54,600 nt of DNA from Verrucomicrobiota bacterium (GCA_019244415.1 JAFASN010000059.1:1-54600); one strand, 5' to 3'. Positions 34,319 to 43,564 are shown, counted from the stretch's first letter. The notes: generated by a model not told the origin, from the sequence alone. Numbers and translations: made by a program.

Positions 34319-35641
34319 ATGACCACGCAAACCGACCTCTCGCGCAGCGCCGCCCTCTACGAGCGGGCCCTCAAAGTCCTTCCCGGCGGCGTCAGCCGCA
34401 ACGCCATCCTGCGGGCGGGGCACCCGACCTACGTCGACTCCGCCAGGGGCTGCCGCGTGACCGACATCGAGGGCGTCACGCGCATCGACTTTTCCAACAA
34501 CATGGCGTCCCTGATCCACGGCCACGCCTGCCCCGAGATCGTCCAGGCGGTAACGGAGCAGATCACCCGCGGCACCGCGTTCATGGCGGGAACCGAGCTC
34601 GAGGTGAACTACGCCGAGCACTTGTGCAGCCGCAATCGCTCGTTCGAGAAGATGCGCTTCATGAACTCGGGCACCGAGGCGATCATGGTCGCGCTGAAGG
34701 CGGCCCGTGCATTTACCGGGCGGCCGAAGATCGCCAAGGCCGAGGGCGCCTACCATGGCGTCTACGACTACGCGGAGGTCAGCCAGGGCTCCACGCCAGC
34801 GACTTGGGGCGACATCGAGCATCCGCGCAGCGTTCCGCTCGTGTATGGAACACCCGAGCCCGTGCTTGCGGACGTCGTCGTTTTTCCGTTTAACGACGCC
34901 GAGCGCACGCTGGCGATCCTGGACGAGCACGCCAGCGACCTCGCGTGCGTATTGATCGATCTAATGCCGCACCGCGTCGGCCTGTGTCCGGCCGATGTCG
35001 AGTTCGTTAGGGCGCTGCGCGAGTGGTCCGCGCGCCACGGGGTGCTGTTGGTGTTCGATGAAGTCATCACGTTCAGGGCCGAGCACGCCGGCTTGCAAGC
35101 ACGCTACGGCGTCACGCCCGACCTGACCGCGCTGGGCAAGATCATCGGCGGTGGATTTCCCATTGGCGCCGTCGCCGGCCGCGCCGAAGTCATGGATGTG
35201 CTCAATCCGCAGTCGCCCCGCTACGGGTTCCCGCACTCCGGAACATTCACGGCCAACCCGATCAGCATGACCGCGGGCATGGCGGCGATGCTGAAGTTCG
35301 ACCCACCCGCGGTGGCGCGCCTGAATGCGCTGACTGATCGGGCCAGGAACGGCATCGAAGACGCGATCCGCGCGATCGGCGCGCCTGCCAGCGTCACCGG
35401 GGCGGGCTCGATGTTCCTGGTGCACATGAAGCAGACGCCGCCACGAAATTACCGCGATGCCTACCCGACGCCGGACGAGTCGCGCCGACTCAAGGCATTG
35501 CTCGATCACCTCTACAACGAAGGTTGCATCATTATCAGCACGGGCACGTGCGTGTTCTCCACGCCGATGACCGAAGCGGAGATCGACACGCTCGTGGGAG
35601 CCTTCAAGTCCGGCTTTGCCAAGCTGGCTTCGATGGGCTGA
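34319..35641 (+). CDS. class III PLP aminotransferase (GSAM-like)
   Basis: 440 residues, fold type I: LPGGVSRNAILRAGHPTYVD, IDFSNNMASLIHGHACPEIV, MRFMNSGTEAIMVALKAARA, YHGVYDYAEVSQG, LLVFDEVITFRAEHAGLQAR and the PLP-lysine in TALGKIIGGGFPIGAVAGRA. It resembles glutamate-1-semialdehyde aminomutases and beta-amino-acid aminotransferases. In this operon (aminomutase, CoA-transferase, thiolase) removal of the beta-amino group from the KamA product is the natural role; YodT has that place in the Bacillus yod-kamA operon. A true hemL role in tetrapyrrole synthesis is unlikely here. Substrate unproven. Base composition is richer in GC than in the islands on either side. Confidence 0.8.
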   Translation: MTTQTDLSRSAALYERALKVLPGGVSRNAILRAGHPTYVDSARGCRVTDIEGVTRIDFSNNMASLIHGHACPEIVQAVTEQITRGTAFMAGTELEVNYAEHLCSRNRSFEKMRFMNSGTEAIMVALKAARAFTGRPKIAKAEGAYHGVYDYAEVSQGSTPATWGDIEHPRSVPLVYGTPEPVLADVVVFPFNDAERTLAILDEHASDLACVLIDLMPHRVGLCPADVEFVRALREWSARHGVLLVFDEVITFRAEHAGLQARYGVTPDLTALGKIIGGGFPIGAVAGRAEVMDVLNPQSPRYGFPHSGTFTANPISMTAGMAAMLKFDPPAVARLNALTDRARNGIEDAIRAIGAPASVTGAGSMFLVHMKQTPPRNYRDAYPTPDESRRLKALLDHLYNEGCIIISTGTCVFSTPMTEAEIDTLVGAFKSGFAKLASMG

Positions 35642-35734
35642 GCGAACGGAGGTACAGATCGCGTTGCGTTTTGAGAAGGAGTTCGGCTTGCTCGTCGATT
35701 TGTCGAACGATCCTGGTCGCAACTAAACTTCAGG

Positions 35735-36238
35735 GTGCGTAAGTCAGCGCAGCGGGTACACAGAAGCTGGAATATGAGCCGCATTCGCGGCAAAAACACG
35801 GGACCGGAGATTTTCGTTAGGCAAATTCTGCATCGCAACGGATACAGATTCAGAGTTCACGATAAGCGATTGCCCGGGAAGCCGGATATCGTTCTGAAAC
35901 GCAACCGCACGATAATCCTGGTCCATGGCTGCTTTTGGCATCATCACAGCGCGTGCAAACGTGCGACAATTCCTCGAACTAATCGGCAATTTTGGATAAA
36001 AAAAATTGCCGGTAATGTCGAACGCGATACTCACCTGCGCCGACAGCTCTCGAGGTTGGGTTGGCGTGTAATTACGTTGTGGCAATGCGAGCTACGGGAC
36101 GTTAACCGGGTGGAACGCCGTCTCCTCCGCGCGCTGAAGTCGGCCCCGCGGCAGGACAGCGCTAATGGGCCAGGAGATGTTCTAAAAGATGCCGTGCCTG
36201 GGCCCGGGCGAACAACGGAGGCAGCGCCTCGCCTATGA
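35735..36238 (+). CDS. vsr: very short patch repair endonuclease
   Basis: 167 residues. Vsr nicks at T:G mismatches formed by deamination of 5-methylcytosine. Family blocks: WNMSRIRGKNTGPEIFVRQI, GYRFRVHDKRLPGKPDIVLK (catalytic Asp), TIILVHGCFWHHHSACK with the zinc/catalytic His and Cys residues, KKIAGNVERDTHLRRQL and LGWRVITLWQCEL. The last 35 residues are extra and overlap the 3' end of the cytosine methylase gene by 77 bases on the other strand, an unusual convergent layout. A start at the internal MSRIRG is also possible. Confidence 0.92.
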   Translation: MRKSAQRVHRSWNMSRIRGKNTGPEIFVRQILHRNGYRFRVHDKRLPGKPDIVLKRNRTIILVHGCFWHHHSACKRATIPRTNRQFWIKKIAGNVERDTHLRRQLSRLGWRVITLWQCELRDVNRVERRLLRALKSAPRQDSANGPGDVLKDAVPGPGRTTEAAPRL

Positions 36239-37211
36239 GTGAGGCGATTTGCGGCCCAGACGCGTCTCTCGGAAACCGATACGATCGCGGGAATGATTGC
36301 AGCAGAGCTGCTTCATAAACACTCAGCGCCCTGTTTTGGACAGGATGCAAAAAACGGCCTTTCGACGGATTTGTGCAATATCGGGTGATGGTCGGAGAAA
36401 CCTTGTCCCAGGACATTCGGCCATAAATGTCTCGGAAACCGATTTCCTTATTTCGATGGCATTTAAGCTGATTACCTGCGCCCCATGCGGCACGGCTCCC
36501 GCCATCATGTGGAACGCTCTCGATCCGTCGCGCTACTTCGGCTGAGTGAGTGGCGCGGAGCTTGTGAAGCCATTTTCGGCTCTTTTGTGGAGAAGGAATG
36601 TTGCCGATCGCATCTCGGACCGTTTTTATCTTCGCGTTCCCGCTCGGGAGAATGATAGGGCCCATTCGCGAAGCCAGCAGGATCATTCGTTTGCGCCTTT
36701 GTGGAACTCCGAACGTAGCGGCATTTAGCACTCCTGCCACACAGTTGTAGCCGGCGGCGCTGAGCCGGCGCTTGGCTTCGGCTAACCGCCAATTCGTTAG
36801 GAGACCCGGAACATTCTCCAACATGATTGTTTTCGGCAGCAGCCCCTCAGCGAGCCTAATGAAATCGAAGATCAGCTTGTTTCGGGGATCTGGAACTGGG
36901 GACTCGTTGTTAAGAGTTCGAAGCCGTGAAAATCCCTGGCACGGCGGGCAACCAGCCAATAGTGAGAGCTCGCCTTTCGCCAGCGAGAATTTTTCTAAGA
37001 TGTCGCTAGCACTGACGGAGCGAACATCTTCAAAGAGGTGAATCTTGGGATAATTCAGCGAGTACGCGGAGCGGGCGATCGGGCATATTTCGATCCCGGC
37101 AAGAACCTCGAAGCCGGCATCGAGGAGGCCGCGGGTGAGACCACCGCACCCGCTGAAGACATCAATGGCCTTCAATCTTTGGTGGAATGGAAGACCGGAC
37201 GAGGCCAACAT
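36162..37211 (-). CDS. DNA cytosine-C5 methyltransferase
   Basis: 349 residues from the ATG at 37211; the frame extends to 37301 but family homology begins at KAIDVFSGCGGLTRGLLDAG (motif I). Motif IV is SLLAGCPPCQGFSRLRTLNN with the catalytic Cys, motif VI IMLENVPGLLTNW, motif VIII FGVPQRRKRMILLA, then the variable target region and motif IX/X (SPTITRYCTNPSKGRFLHP, LQSFPRSYRFP, LIGEALPP). It is the last gene of an eight-gene minus-strand array whose previous stop is 32 bases upstream. With Vsr it forms a dcm-vsr pair. No ordinary type II endonuclease is recognised beside it. Confidence 0.92.
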   Translation of the reverse strand: MLASSGLPFHQRLKAIDVFSGCGGLTRGLLDAGFEVLAGIEICPIARSAYSLNYPKIHLFEDVRSVSASDILEKFSLAKGELSLLAGCPPCQGFSRLRTLNNESPVPDPRNKLIFDFIRLAEGLLPKTIMLENVPGLLTNWRLAEAKRRLSAAGYNCVAGVLNAATFGVPQRRKRMILLASRMGPIILPSGNAKIKTVRDAIGNIPSPQKSRKWLHKLRATHSAEVARRIESVPHDGGSRAAWGAGNQLKCHRNKEIGFRDIYGRMSWDKVSPTITRYCTNPSKGRFLHPVQNRALSVYEAALLQSFPRSYRFPRDASGPQIASLIGEALPPLFARAQARHLLEHLLAH

Positions 37212-37243
37212 GTTGTGATTGCTGCAACCAACTGCCACTAGCC

Positions 37244-38239
37244 TTAGTTGCTGGCAAGTAAAAAACCGGATGAAATAGGGTTCCAGGAGCGATCTTCCCA
37301 TTGAATTTCGATCACCGCTCCCTCAGTGGGGACGTAAAAGCAGGAGGCGCCCGTGCCTCCTGAAAGGTTTTGGTTTGCGGTGGGTGCCATGAAGATGCAG
37401 GTCGTGTGCTGCCGAGTTTCAAACTGAAGTGCGACTCCCTGATCGTGGCGTTTGCCTGCAGACAGTACCCAAAGTGCAAAGAGAAACTGATCGCGGTGGA
37501 ATTGGAGTATTCCGTCGGGCGTCAGCAACCACTTCGATGCAAGGGCGTCTGATGTTTTTGACCAATCGTGACGCAGCGCGGTGGCAAAGGCTTGCTTATT
37601 CAGAATACAGTAATAGTGCTGTCCGAATCGCCGGATAGAGAAAAACGGGCACACATTGTCTGTGAGCTTTTTGTTCGGCCACCGGCAGCGAAGAATTATT
37701 GCCTCCTCACGCTCTACCGCCGCAAACTCGTTCAGTGAATCCCACAAGGTCGACGCCACCTTTTCAGAAGGCACGATTGCCGGCACTTCAGTGACGGTTT
37801 CAAAACGGACATCGCTGATTTGACTGTTTTCGACCAGCGCTGACGCGCCGCGGACACCACCAGCCGCATCGAGAAGACGTGTCCCAGCAGAGAAATAACC
37901 GAAGGAATCTTTGCTCGCCAAGAAAACCACGCGCGCGATTTCGCGCAAACGCTTCATGGTGATCGGCCGTGGCACAACTTTGCCATGCCGATCAACGCCA
38001 AAAATCTCGGGCTGTTCATCGGGTTTACACCACCCGTCAGCCGCCAGGACGGTTGAATTGTCAGTCAGTAGCGCGGAAGGCATCATCAAGGCCTTCAGGT
38101 CTCGATGCGACCGTATCGTCATCGTACTGGGCGCGACCGAAGTAAACAAGGTGGCCGCATACGTGCGTCGCAGAACTCCACGTACCGTAGGACCGGCTTG
38201 AGAATAGGGCCGTCTCCAGCTCTTTGATGGAAACGACAC
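37244..38239 (-). CDS. unknown protein of the ATPase/PLD operon (gene 7)
   Basis: Up to 331 residues; ATG 38122 (MTIRSHRDLKALMMPSALLT) is a better start than 38239 because the upstream part overlaps gene 6 by 179 bases. No family recognised. Seen: RPITMKRLREIARVVFLASK, WDSLNEFAAVEREEAIILRC, and an end rich in aromatic residues (VIEIQWEDRSWNPISSGFLL). No nuclease motif is evident. Its place between gene 6 and the methylase, with overlapping ends, makes it part of the same system. It could instead be one protein with gene 6 joined by a frameshift. Confidence 0.6.
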   Translation of the reverse strand: MSFPSKSWRRPYSQAGPTVRGVLRRTYAATLFTSVAPSTMTIRSHRDLKALMMPSALLTDNSTVLAADGWCKPDEQPEIFGVDRHGKVVPRPITMKRLREIARVVFLASKDSFGYFSAGTRLLDAAGGVRGASALVENSQISDVRFETVTEVPAIVPSEKVASTLWDSLNEFAAVEREEAIILRCRWPNKKLTDNVCPFFSIRRFGQHYYCILNKQAFATALRHDWSKTSDALASKWLLTPDGILQFHRDQFLFALWVLSAGKRHDQGVALQFETRQHTTCIFMAPTANQNLSGGTGASCFYVPTEGAVIEIQWEDRSWNPISSGFLLASN

Positions 38240-38633
38240 GCTGACGTATCAGTAGATTTTCGGCGATATCGAGAGCAATTTGAAAGTCGGAAAGCCGTTG
38301 ACCATTAACAATGACCCAAAATGTTTTTCCTCCGGTTGACTCGCCTAAAATTGCTTCGACCCCGCCGAGTCGCAGTTGGCGGCCTAACAATGCTCCGAAT
38401 AGTCGCTTATCAAAGGTGGAGAGCCCCAGTTCTTCACGCACTAATTTTGCCAGAACGAACTTTGCCAAACTAAGATGAGCTCCGCTGCACTTGTTGATAG
38501 CGTCGCCGACGAGCGCAATGTCCTGCTGTAATCTTTCGTGTGACGGGCCATATACAGCGGTTCGGCCTAGATTGATCCTCGCTCCACTTTGGCTAGTTCT
38601 AGAGAGTGATATGTCAAGTCGCGGTCTGCTCAT
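38061..38633 (-). CDS. unknown protein of the ATPase/PLD operon (gene 6)
   Basis: 190 residues, not recognised. The middle is helical (SGAHLSLAKFVLAKLVREEL), followed by GKTFWVIVNGQRLSDFQIAL and a winged-helix-like IRQRVVSIKELETALFSSRS. The start overlaps the previous ATPase gene's end by 20 bases and its own end overlaps gene 7, a pattern of tight coupling. A DNA-binding adaptor is possible; no evidence beyond this. Confidence 0.6.
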   Translation of the reverse strand: MSRPRLDISLSRTSQSGARINLGRTAVYGPSHERLQQDIALVGDAINKCSGAHLSLAKFVLAKLVREELGLSTFDKRLFGALLGRQLRLGGVEAILGESTGGKTFWVIVNGQRLSDFQIALDIAENLLIRQRVVSIKELETALFSSRSYGTWSSATHVCGHLVYFGRAQYDDDTVASRPEGLDDAFRATD

Positions 38634-39678
38634 CCCATCGTAACTCGGCCAAGAGGCGTTCGACCTCTTGCGGCTTCATTTCACCCTTCTCGTCAACGGC
38701 CGCTTCGTCATACAGATATCCAAAAGCTTGTAGGATGGTTCGGGGGATCAACCTCGCAGCGTTTTTTGAATGGATGAATGTGAGCGTCTTATCAATAACG
38801 TCGGCCCCGAAAGGTGCGGTTGGCGCGCCGCTGTAATTGGGCGGTCGGAAGAACGCTAGTCGGCCGAGCAAAAACTCCTTCGCTTCAGACTCATTGAATT
38901 CGGGCAGCGATATCGAAGGTCGCATGCCGACGAGCGTGAGCAATTCAGGCGGCAACAATTCCGTTGCACTGTTCTCGACACGCGAGCCGACAACGAGAAC
39001 AACAGTTAGTCCATTCGGATTTCGGCTAAACAGTGAACGTAGATTTGAAAGCAGACTGTTGCGTGCTCTCTGCTGAAGAACACGAACGCGCTGAAACTCG
39101 TCCAAGAGTAATAATAGACGCGATCCGGTTTGCGCCATGCTCCAGATCATGTCTGATAAAACATCGCATGCCGCTGGATCGTCGATCCGCGCGTCGATGT
39201 TTGTTCCCTTCTTCAATTCGCGCAGATTTGGACGCTCTGCGTGGAGCCACTGTTCTGCTAACGGCCGCTCAAACGCACCGCCGTGGACCATCGCACTGGC
39301 GGCACGAACCAGATTCGGGTTACGACTCGGTGGCAACCTGTCGAGAATCATCTGGCAGATTCGCTTGAGTGGCAGATTCAAAACGATTCGCCGATACAGG
39401 TCGATGAAATGCTGAAGCTGTTCAGGCATTTCAACGAATGCCGGAATCACGTTTTCGCCACATTGTTCGTTAACAACGTGCCCCAAGTAAAACAGGGCGT
39501 GCGATTTTCCGGATCCAAAGTTTGCCCATATCATGTCGAGCGAAGAGTCATTTCGCTTTGAAAATGAGTGGCAAAGTCGTTCCAGCCGCGAGCGCACATC
39601 ATGTCTGCCGCTCCAACAGGCAGCATTCGCGGCGCTCGCAACGAGGGTGAATGGTGAACTGACGAAAAACTGATCCAT
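38614..39678 (-). CDS. AAA-type ATPase of the ATPase/PLD operon (gene 5)
   Basis: 354 residues. Walker A is MIWANFGSGKSHALFYLGHV (about residue 55), Walker B SRLLLLLDEFQRVRVLQQRA (about residue 190), sensor-like GLTVVLVVGSRVENSATELL, and a C-terminal helical lid (AARLIPRTILQAFGYLYDEA). It resembles the P-loop ATPases of multi-gene defence systems and ORC/Cdc6-like STAND relatives. Eight bases separate it from gene 4. It probably works with the other two ATPases of the array in DNA-dependent remodelling; inference. Confidence 0.75.
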   Translation of the reverse strand: MDQFFVSSPFTLVASAANAACWSGRHDVRSRLERLCHSFSKRNDSSLDMIWANFGSGKSHALFYLGHVVNEQCGENVIPAFVEMPEQLQHFIDLYRRIVLNLPLKRICQMILDRLPPSRNPNLVRAASAMVHGGAFERPLAEQWLHAERPNLRELKKGTNIDARIDDPAACDVLSDMIWSMAQTGSRLLLLLDEFQRVRVLQQRARNSLLSNLRSLFSRNPNGLTVVLVVGSRVENSATELLPPELLTLVGMRPSISLPEFNESEAKEFLLGRLAFFRPPNYSGAPTAPFGADVIDKTLTFIHSKNAARLIPRTILQAFGYLYDEAAVDEKGEMKPQEVERLLAELRWDEQTAT

Positions 39679-39686
39679 TTACGCGA

Positions 39687-40988
39687 TTAATTTCGAAGGA
39701 GGACCGGTTGGATGGACACGAATTCTGCCCGATCGCCGAAACTGCCGCGAGATAATCGTGCTTGATCAGGATTGCGTTTGGCGAATTCTTCGACCGCTGT
39801 ACGACTGGTCCCTAACGATATAGGAGCACCTTCTTTTGCCTTCAGCCAGGCTAGTCCCTGCGCAACGACATCTATCGGAAAGACTCGCGTTGGTAGCTCT
39901 AAAGCGTTGCTCACTGAGCGGATCATCGAAGTGATCTCCGCGTCGTGTAGCTCAGAGCGGCATTGTTTTCCGAACAGAACTCGAATCAGGTGTTCTTCAA
40001 CCCAGCCTTCCGCTGAGGAAGCTGCAGCGACCGAGTCGACTGCATCCTCGAGCCGTGACGTAGAATAATAAACATACTCGTATTTTTCCTCTTCCCCACG
40101 ACGCGCCTTTTCCAGTAAGCCGAGATCGACATAGGTTTCGAGCCTAGATGCAGCCCGGTGCCATGCTGTGGAAGTTTCGCCGGTTTCTTTCCGACTCCTA
40201 GCTGCTGTCTTTTCAAGTTCCCGCAGTTGTTGAAAAAGTTTGTATTGCCTGCTCGATGATAGATGCCGCGCTCGCTCGGCTTCTATTGCGATTTGCTCGA
40301 TGGTTTCGGCAAATAGTTCGCGACCGGTCGATTTGCGAATTGGTTGACCGGCTTTGATTAGTTTTGGCGCGAAGCGCGCAAACAAGTCAAAGTCACCACG
40401 GAGCGCCGAGACCGCGAACACAATCCGATCGCAGCCGTGAATGTACGGGTTGGCAGAACCAGAGCTGCCGGCGGAGACATCAAGTCGGATTAATAAGCGT
40501 GCAGCATGGGAGAGTTCAGCCGAAGGCGTGATTAGGTCAAGCAACGCTGCCCAGTCGCAGACATGAGATAGTGCTGTTTTGGATCCGGACTTACCTGTCG
40601 AGCTCACGGTGCCCACGCGCGACCGTACTTCCGGTGCAGCGAGACAAAAGTCTTGCCACCACACAGCGGGTGTTTTCCCGTCTGTTGACCGCAAATTCTT
40701 GCCTGGTCCTTCAACTGTTAGCGTCGGGTATCTAAAGTCCTGCGCCTGCTTCGGCGATGTGACATTGACAACCGGGCAAAGTTTTTTGCGGAAGAGATAC
40801 TGAGCTACGGCTTCTGCGGAAGAGGGCTCAACGCTGACGGGTTTTGTAAGCGTGTCGGCAGCTTCATTCGTGATTCGCTTCCAGGAAGAACGAACTCTGG
40901 ATGCTGCTTCGCACAAAACGGTGAGATGGCCAAGGCGGAGCATAAACTCATCCAAGCCTGCAAGAACTCTACCTTCGAGCGGTATCAT
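39687..40988 (-). CDS. unknown protein with winged-helix-like segment (gene 4)
   Basis: 433 residues from the ATG at 40988, which overlaps the HerA stop in an ATGA; the longer frame to 41039 is less likely. The N-terminal third is helical. Around residues 240-320, AIEAERARHLSSSRQYKLFQ, AWHRAASRLETYVDLGLLEK and YEYVYYSTSRLEDAV look like a winged helix for DNA binding. No catalytic motif is visible. The ATGA coupling to HerA suggests a stoichiometric partner. Confidence 0.6.
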   Translation of the reverse strand: MIPLEGRVLAGLDEFMLRLGHLTVLCEAASRVRSSWKRITNEAADTLTKPVSVEPSSAEAVAQYLFRKKLCPVVNVTSPKQAQDFRYPTLTVEGPGKNLRSTDGKTPAVWWQDFCLAAPEVRSRVGTVSSTGKSGSKTALSHVCDWAALLDLITPSAELSHAARLLIRLDVSAGSSGSANPYIHGCDRIVFAVSALRGDFDLFARFAPKLIKAGQPIRKSTGRELFAETIEQIAIEAERARHLSSSRQYKLFQQLRELEKTAARSRKETGETSTAWHRAASRLETYVDLGLLEKARRGEEEKYEYVYYSTSRLEDAVDSVAAASSAEGWVEEHLIRVLFGKQCRSELHDAEITSMIRSVSNALELPTRVFPIDVVAQGLAWLKAKEGAPISLGTSRTAVEEFAKRNPDQARLSRGSFGDRAEFVSIQPVLLRN

Positions 40989-42385
40989 GCTTCGTACCCG
41001 CCGTGAGCTGTCACGCGCGGCCGTATCGCTGCTAAACAAATTCGTTGTAACGCTGGCGCATTTCCGCAGGAAAACACTGCCTCGCCTTGGCGAATGCGTC
41101 GAAGCAGCATGTCAAGCGATGCAGCCGCGCCATCGATCTTCAAACTGCTTGGAGCCGGCGAGCGCAAATTTGCCGTAGCAACCGCGGCGTCTGATGGAGA
41201 CGTGAGTTGATGGACGATGAGCGTTTCAGTTTGTGACATTAGACGGGGATCGAGCGCGCTAGGTTGCTGTGTAGCAACAGCCAGGGACAGGCCGTAGTTC
41301 CGACCCTCCTTTGCATATTTAATGAGAGCATCCCGTGCTACGGAGCCTTCGCTTGTGCCGGCGAGCACATGCGCCTCATCCATTAAAAGCCACGTCCGGG
41401 GAATGCTCGTTCGGACGAATTCACGCAGTCTCGCCGTTTCGTCAGCTGACAATGACGAATCAAGATCGAGTCGTTTCTGTGCAAAGGAAGCGTCACGTCG
41501 GACGCGCAGAATGCGTTTTAGGAGGACCGCTACAATCACTTTTTTTAAAGCGTCCGGAACGCGAGCCAACATCAAAACCGAGACGCGAAATGGTTGTAGT
41601 AAATCTGTGAGAGGCGTACCGGCGCCGGAGAAAAGCGCCAGACCAGCGTAGCTCATCATCCGCTGCCGAATGCTGCGGATCGTTTCCGGCCGGTAGTTTT
41701 GGAGAACGTCCTGATCAGTATCCAGACACTGGACGATATCGGCGAATGAATAATTCGGGACTGGCTGTACGCGGCCACCGTTGGATGTTGTGTATCCGTC
41801 TCTCGACACGTGCATTAGGGCGTCGGCGATTAACATCCCTCGTGGTTCATTGAAAATATCGACATCAAATAGCGCGGCCCAGTCGTCTAATTCTAGGTCA
41901 CTGGCCTGCATTTGGAGCAGTCTTAGGCCAGCGGGATCGATTTGCGGCGATTCGAATCCGGCCGGGATCCAGGCGTCCACTGCCACTGGCTGGCTGTGAT
42001 AGCCGGCAGCGGTCATCGCTCGGTACTGTTTCGTGATTTCAACGCTGCCGGTTTCAGTTAACTGGATGCGGGATGTCCAGAAAATGTCCATGATGTCGAA
42101 AACCAATCCGGCGCGCGGCGTTTGTAGTTCTGCGAGTTGAGTAGTTCCAGTGCCGGCGGCCAATCCTTCGAGCAATACACCCAATGTATATGATTTGCCG
42201 GTCCCGCGTTTGCCGAGGATCGCAACAACCTGTTCGCCGGAAACATCTAGGAACAATCGGCGACGCGGACCGGACTCAATTAATCGGCCGAGCAGGACTT
42301 TGTCGACACCACGTTGACTTGGATCGCCCGCAATTACGTCGCCTTTGCCGGCGATCGCCTCGGGTTCAAATTGGTACGTCGGCAC
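40985..42385 (-). CDS. HerA/FtsK-like DNA-translocating ATPase (gene 3)
   Basis: 466 residues from a GTG. LLGRLIESGPRRRLFLDVSG is the N-terminal barrel-like part, then Walker A VAILGKRGTGKSYTLGVLLE, a long insertion with SFADIVQCLDTDQD, Walker B RTWLLMDEAHVLAGTSEGSV, and KEGRNYGLSLAVATQQPSAL, the typical HerA sensor (ATQ). HerA ATPases form hexamers that pump DNA and in defence systems partner with nucleases such as Sir2, DUF4297 or NurA. Here the only nuclease-like neighbour is the PLD-fold gene. It follows gene 2 by two bases. Confidence 0.85.
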   Translation of the reverse strand: MPTYQFEPEAIAGKGDVIAGDPSQRGVDKVLLGRLIESGPRRRLFLDVSGEQVVAILGKRGTGKSYTLGVLLEGLAAGTGTTQLAELQTPRAGLVFDIMDIFWTSRIQLTETGSVEITKQYRAMTAAGYHSQPVAVDAWIPAGFESPQIDPAGLRLLQMQASDLELDDWAALFDVDIFNEPRGMLIADALMHVSRDGYTTSNGGRVQPVPNYSFADIVQCLDTDQDVLQNYRPETIRSIRQRMMSYAGLALFSGAGTPLTDLLQPFRVSVLMLARVPDALKKVIVAVLLKRILRVRRDASFAQKRLDLDSSLSADETARLREFVRTSIPRTWLLMDEAHVLAGTSEGSVARDALIKYAKEGRNYGLSLAVATQQPSALDPRLMSQTETLIVHQLTSPSDAAVATANLRSPAPSSLKIDGAAASLDMLLRRIRQGEAVFSCGNAPALQRICLAAIRPRVTAHGGYEA

Positions 42386-42387
42386 AG

Positions 42388-43548
42388 TTACATTCCTGCC
42401 GCGGAGAGATGTTCAGGTGTGATCAACCGGTTGTTTGAGCTTAGCGCTATAAAACCTAGCTCATTCAACTTCTCACTGATGTCGCGCGGCTTCGCATTCT
42501 CCTGATCGCGCTGGTAGTAATCTATGAATAACGTTTTTGCCTGATTGGTGAAAGGATAGTTAGACCAATCGTAATCACTTGCTGGAATCTGCCCGGTCTG
42601 TGCGAGCTGATCCACCTTGCCGTTATCAACAAACTCGTCGATCAGCTTTCGAATGAAACTGCCTACATCCTGGGGCTTGAGGTTTTCAAGGAGGTATTTG
42701 TTTTGCCCGATTCTATTCTGAAGTTGCGGATGCCAAATTGCTTGGGGCAGCGCACGGTCGTTTGCTGCACTCAGTGTGTAGACAAAGCCAAACGTGTTGT
42801 TGTTGTCATCGAAGATCAGACGGTTGGTCGCAATCCAATGCGCTCGAGTTGTTTCGTCATCTTCAACGTCGTTTAGTTTGGCCGCTTCATCGGCAATGAA
42901 GATCATGCGTTGCTTGTTGACGGCTCGGTACATTTCCCCAATTGCCAACAGCACGCCGAATAGCTCATTGCTCTCGACGATCTGTTGACCAAGCCCGACA
43001 CTTGCAGCACTGGACGGAGGTTTTCGACCCTTTAGGCAACTGAACGCGTCGTCGACAACAGGCGGGGGTGTTATGCCGGGCGTCGCCATGTTGAATTTGC
43101 TGATGACGGTTGCAACATACAGCGGAACGCCAGCCTGCTGCAGCGCTTGGACAACGTTCGGTTTGAGCTGCAGATATTTCCGAGCAAGATCGATCAAAAA
43201 GTCGATGCCGAGTTCGTCGAGAAACGGACGTACGAGTGTATCAAACCGCGACTTTGCTGTCATGTCGCCGATCTCAATGACTACGGGTTTTCCAGGGTAT
43301 TCGTTTTTGTTCTGTTCGAGCCACCAGCAGATGTGGCGCGCTGTATGAGTTTTGCCGACTCCCCAGTCTCCGTAGAGCAGCATCTTTACCGGTTCGTTTG
43401 CTGCATAGCGCCTCTTGATGCTGCGCAGAATTTCGTCTTGCAATTGATGCTCGTGGCAGAAGAAAAGATTTTGATCTCTGATTACGTGCGGTTTGAAGTT
43501 GTCGCGGCCTTCTTTGAGGCAGAACCAATCTTGAAGTGTTGTCGGCAT
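42388..43548 (-). CDS. AAA-type ATPase of the ATPase/PLD operon (gene 2)
   Basis: 386 residues. Walker A KMLLYGDWGVGKTHTARHIC (about residue 60), Walker B QRMIFIADEAAKLNDVEDDE, sensor region NTFGFVYTLSAANDRALPQA and a C-terminal lid/HTH (LNELGFIALSSNNRLITPEH). The type is close to the ATP-binding proteins found in large defence operons. AGAGGA lies 7 bases before the ATG. It lies between the PLD-fold gene and HerA with gaps of 16 and 2 bases. Confidence 0.75.
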   Translation of the reverse strand: MPTTLQDWFCLKEGRDNFKPHVIRDQNLFFCHEHQLQDEILRSIKRRYAANEPVKMLLYGDWGVGKTHTARHICWWLEQNKNEYPGKPVVIEIGDMTAKSRFDTLVRPFLDELGIDFLIDLARKYLQLKPNVVQALQQAGVPLYVATVISKFNMATPGITPPPVVDDAFSCLKGRKPPSSAASVGLGQQIVESNELFGVLLAIGEMYRAVNKQRMIFIADEAAKLNDVEDDETTRAHWIATNRLIFDDNNNTFGFVYTLSAANDRALPQAIWHPQLQNRIGQNKYLLENLKPQDVGSFIRKLIDEFVDNGKVDQLAQTGQIPASDYDWSNYPFTNQAKTLFIDYYQRDQENAKPRDISEKLNELGFIALSSNNRLITPEHLSAAGM

Positions 43549-43564
43549 GTTTGTTCCTCTCAGG

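Noticed and set aside
34319-35641. hemL (tetrapyrrole synthesis)
   Set aside because: Sequence is GSAM-like, but the operon of aminomutase, CoA-transferase and thiolase points to amino acid catabolism; left without symbol.
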